Shown here: in pieces, positions 62,907 to 64,000 of the stretch
Position numbering within the stretch: position 1 is the first letter of the stretch
How the letters are laid out: each line of letters begins with the position of its first letter
From: Streptantibioticus silvisoli
GTDB lineage: Bacteria > Actinomycetota > Actinomycetes > Streptomycetales > Streptomycetaceae
Assembly (NCBI RefSeq): GCF_027947535.2
Contig: NZ_JAAGKO020000003.1
Coordinates: forward strand, 124,001 to 188,000
Reading direction: 5' to 3'
DNA length: 64,000 bases
The notes under the pieces: generated by a model
Seen by the model: only the letters and a program-made list of their open reading frames with translations
Told to the model about the DNA's origin: nothing
Database searches by the model: none
Translations under genes and position numbers: made by a program

Positions 62907-64000
62907 TCAGCCGGTGAAGGCCGCCGTGCCGTTCGGGGTGCCCAGGCCGGTCGGGCCGTCGTAGCCGGTGCCCGCGGTGCACAGGTAGCTCGTGTCGCAG
63001 GTGCCGTTGGAGCCGGAGGTGACGTCGTTCAGCGCGCCGGTGTTGGCGTAGGGGAACGACGCCGGGTTGCTGCCCGACGACGGGGTGCCGGCGAGCGCGT
63101 AGACCGAGGCGATGATCGGCGACGAGGCGCTGGTGCCGCCGTAGACGTCCCAGCCGCCCGACTGGTAGGTGTCGTAGACCGCCACGCCGGTCGCCGGGTC
63201 GGCGACCGCGGAGACGTCGGCGATGGTCCGCTTCGAGCAGCCGCTGTCGGTCTGCCAGGACGGCTTGGTCTCGTAGGCGGAGCAGCCCGAGCCGGTGCCC
63301 TCGGTGCTGCTGGTGTTCCACACCGACTCCGACCAGCCGCGCGAGCTGGAGTCCTTGGTCAGCGAGGTGCCGCCGACCGCTGTGACGTCCGGCGAGGCGG
63401 CCGGGTACTCGGCGCCGTAGCCGCCGTCACCGGCGGAGGCGGTGATGACGGTGCCGGGGTGGTCGTAGTACTTGGTGTCGGTCGAGGTGTCCGAGGAGTC
63501 CTCGGAGCCGCCGTAGCTGTTGGAGACGAAGCCGGCGCCCAGCTTGACCGCCTCGTTGACCGACGCGCCCAGGTCGTCGGTGTTCGCCGAGGTGGCCTCG
63601 ACCAGGATGATGTGCGCCTTGGGGGCGATGGCGGAGACCATGTCGAGGTCGAGCGAGATCTCGCCGGCCCAGCCGGAGTCGGCGGTCGGGTAGTTGGTGC
63701 TACCGTCCTGCGCCACCTTGCTGAAGCAGCCGTCGCCGCAGGCCGGCAGGCCGTACTGCGAGCGGTAGGCGGCCATGTCCGACGCGGCGTTGGGGTCGTC
63801 CTGCGCGTCCACGATGGCGATGGTCTGGCCCGCGCCGCCGCCGGTCGGCAGGTTGTAGGCGCTGGTCAGGTCGGACGGGCCGAAGCCACTGGGGGTGGCG
63901 TCGGCGGCCATGGCGTGCTTCTGGGTGATGTCGGTGCGCTGGAGCGCCATGCACGCCATCACGCCGGGCTTGTCCGGCGCGGCACACAGCCGCTTGACGT
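62907..64000 (-). CDS. S53 (sedolisin) peptidase, N terminus outside window
   Basis: The catalytic domain of a sedolisin running off the right edge; 364 codons and a stop are inside. WAGEISLDLDMVSAIAP carries the Glu and Asp, GGTSASSP the catalytic Ser and YDGPTGLGTPNGTAAF the end. By eye it is the same protein as the gene at 24572 apart from scattered substitutions, for example N-to-K and A-to-S changes and ACMALQRTD for ACNALERTN. The missing part is the signal peptide and about 50 residues. The last codons seen near 64000 read V-K-R-L-C, matching the partner's Y-K-R-V-C. Confidence 0.9.
   Translation of the reverse strand, partial: VKRLCAAPDKPGVMACMALQRTDITQKHAMAADATPSGFGPSDLTSAYNLPTGGGAGQTIAIVDAQDDPNAASDMAAYRSQYGLPACGDGCFSKVAQDGSTNYPTADSGWAGEISLDLDMVSAIAPKAHIILVEATSANTDDLGASVNEAVKLGAGFVSNSYGGSEDSSDTSTDTKYYDHPGTVITASAGDGGYGAEYPAASPDVTAVGGTSLTKDSSSRGWSESVWNTSSTEGTGSGCSAYETKPSWQTDSGCSKRTIADVSAVADPATGVAVYDTYQSGGWDVYGGTSASSPIIASVYALAGTPSSGSNPASFPYANTGALNDVTSGSNGTCDTSYLCTAGTGYDGPTGLGTPNGTAAFTG

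Overview
The window is very GC-rich (long G+C runs, G/C-ending codons, GTG and TTG starts, GGAGG-type ribosome sites) and carries a chaplin, Tat-type secreted enzymes, LCP, SpoIIE-type PP2C and LmbE-free secondary-metabolism-poor content. It therefore comes from a Streptomycetaceae chromosome. Three sedolisin (S53) peptidases plus one G1 (eqolisin) peptidase, families that typically work at acid pH, suggest an acid-tolerant soil genus such as Streptacidiphilus or Actinacidiphila; that genus-level guess is inference. I see no rRNA, tRNA, CRISPR array, IS element or prophage.

Region 1 (1-9.3 kb) is a secreted hydrolase island: a GH3 enzyme, a G1 peptidase, a beta-lactamase-fold amidase/esterase (AmiE type), a DUF1343 exo-N-acetylmuramidase (NamZ type), a second two-domain GH3 enzyme and an antigen-85-like esterase. 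The NagZ/AmiE/NamZ trio is the set Bacillus subtilis uses to strip peptidoglycan from its ends. Here all members carry export signals, and both GH3 genes have sequences resembling the DasR operator (dre) upstream. Region 2 (9.3-17 kb) has a phosphodiesterase, an MMPL exporter, two APC permeases and a repeat-type hypothetical.

Region 3 (17-21.6 kb) is a mirror-image block: PP2C phosphatase and LigD-type polymerase on one strand, an ATP-dependent ligase and a second PP2C phosphatase on the other. The remaining end-joining genes, Ku and a second ligase coupled to a cyclic-nucleotide-binding protein, lie at 35.4-37.9 kb. Region 4 (22-26 kb) has a LysR regulator, a PI-PLC-like phosphodiesterase and an S53 peptidase. 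Region 5 (26.4-31 kb) holds a repeat-bearing membrane protein and a xylose locus (ROK regulator, xylB, divergent xylA). The phosphoketolase at 55.7-58 kb could use the xylulose 5-phosphate made there.

Region 6 (31-48 kb) is mixed: SUKH protein, lipase-maturation-factor-like membrane protein, an Ntn asparaginase overlapping an M55 D-aminopeptidase, CatB-type acetyltransferase, crotonase, a ricin/beta-helix secreted protein with a clear promoter-operator, dienelactone hydrolase, an M56-like protein lacking its first zinc histidine, TetR and LCP genes. Two long non-coding tandem-repeat tracts lie here (about 38.07-38.33 and 45.49-45.78 kb). Region 7 (48-64 kb) has a GH18 chitinase with a dre-like site, an ABC exporter/two-component operon, a chaplin, a MenG-like methyltransferase, phosphoketolase, P450 with divergent MarR, a two-HTH Lrp protein and two S53 peptidases. 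The last S53 gene runs off the right edge and is a close paralogue, in opposite orientation, of the one at 24.6 kb.
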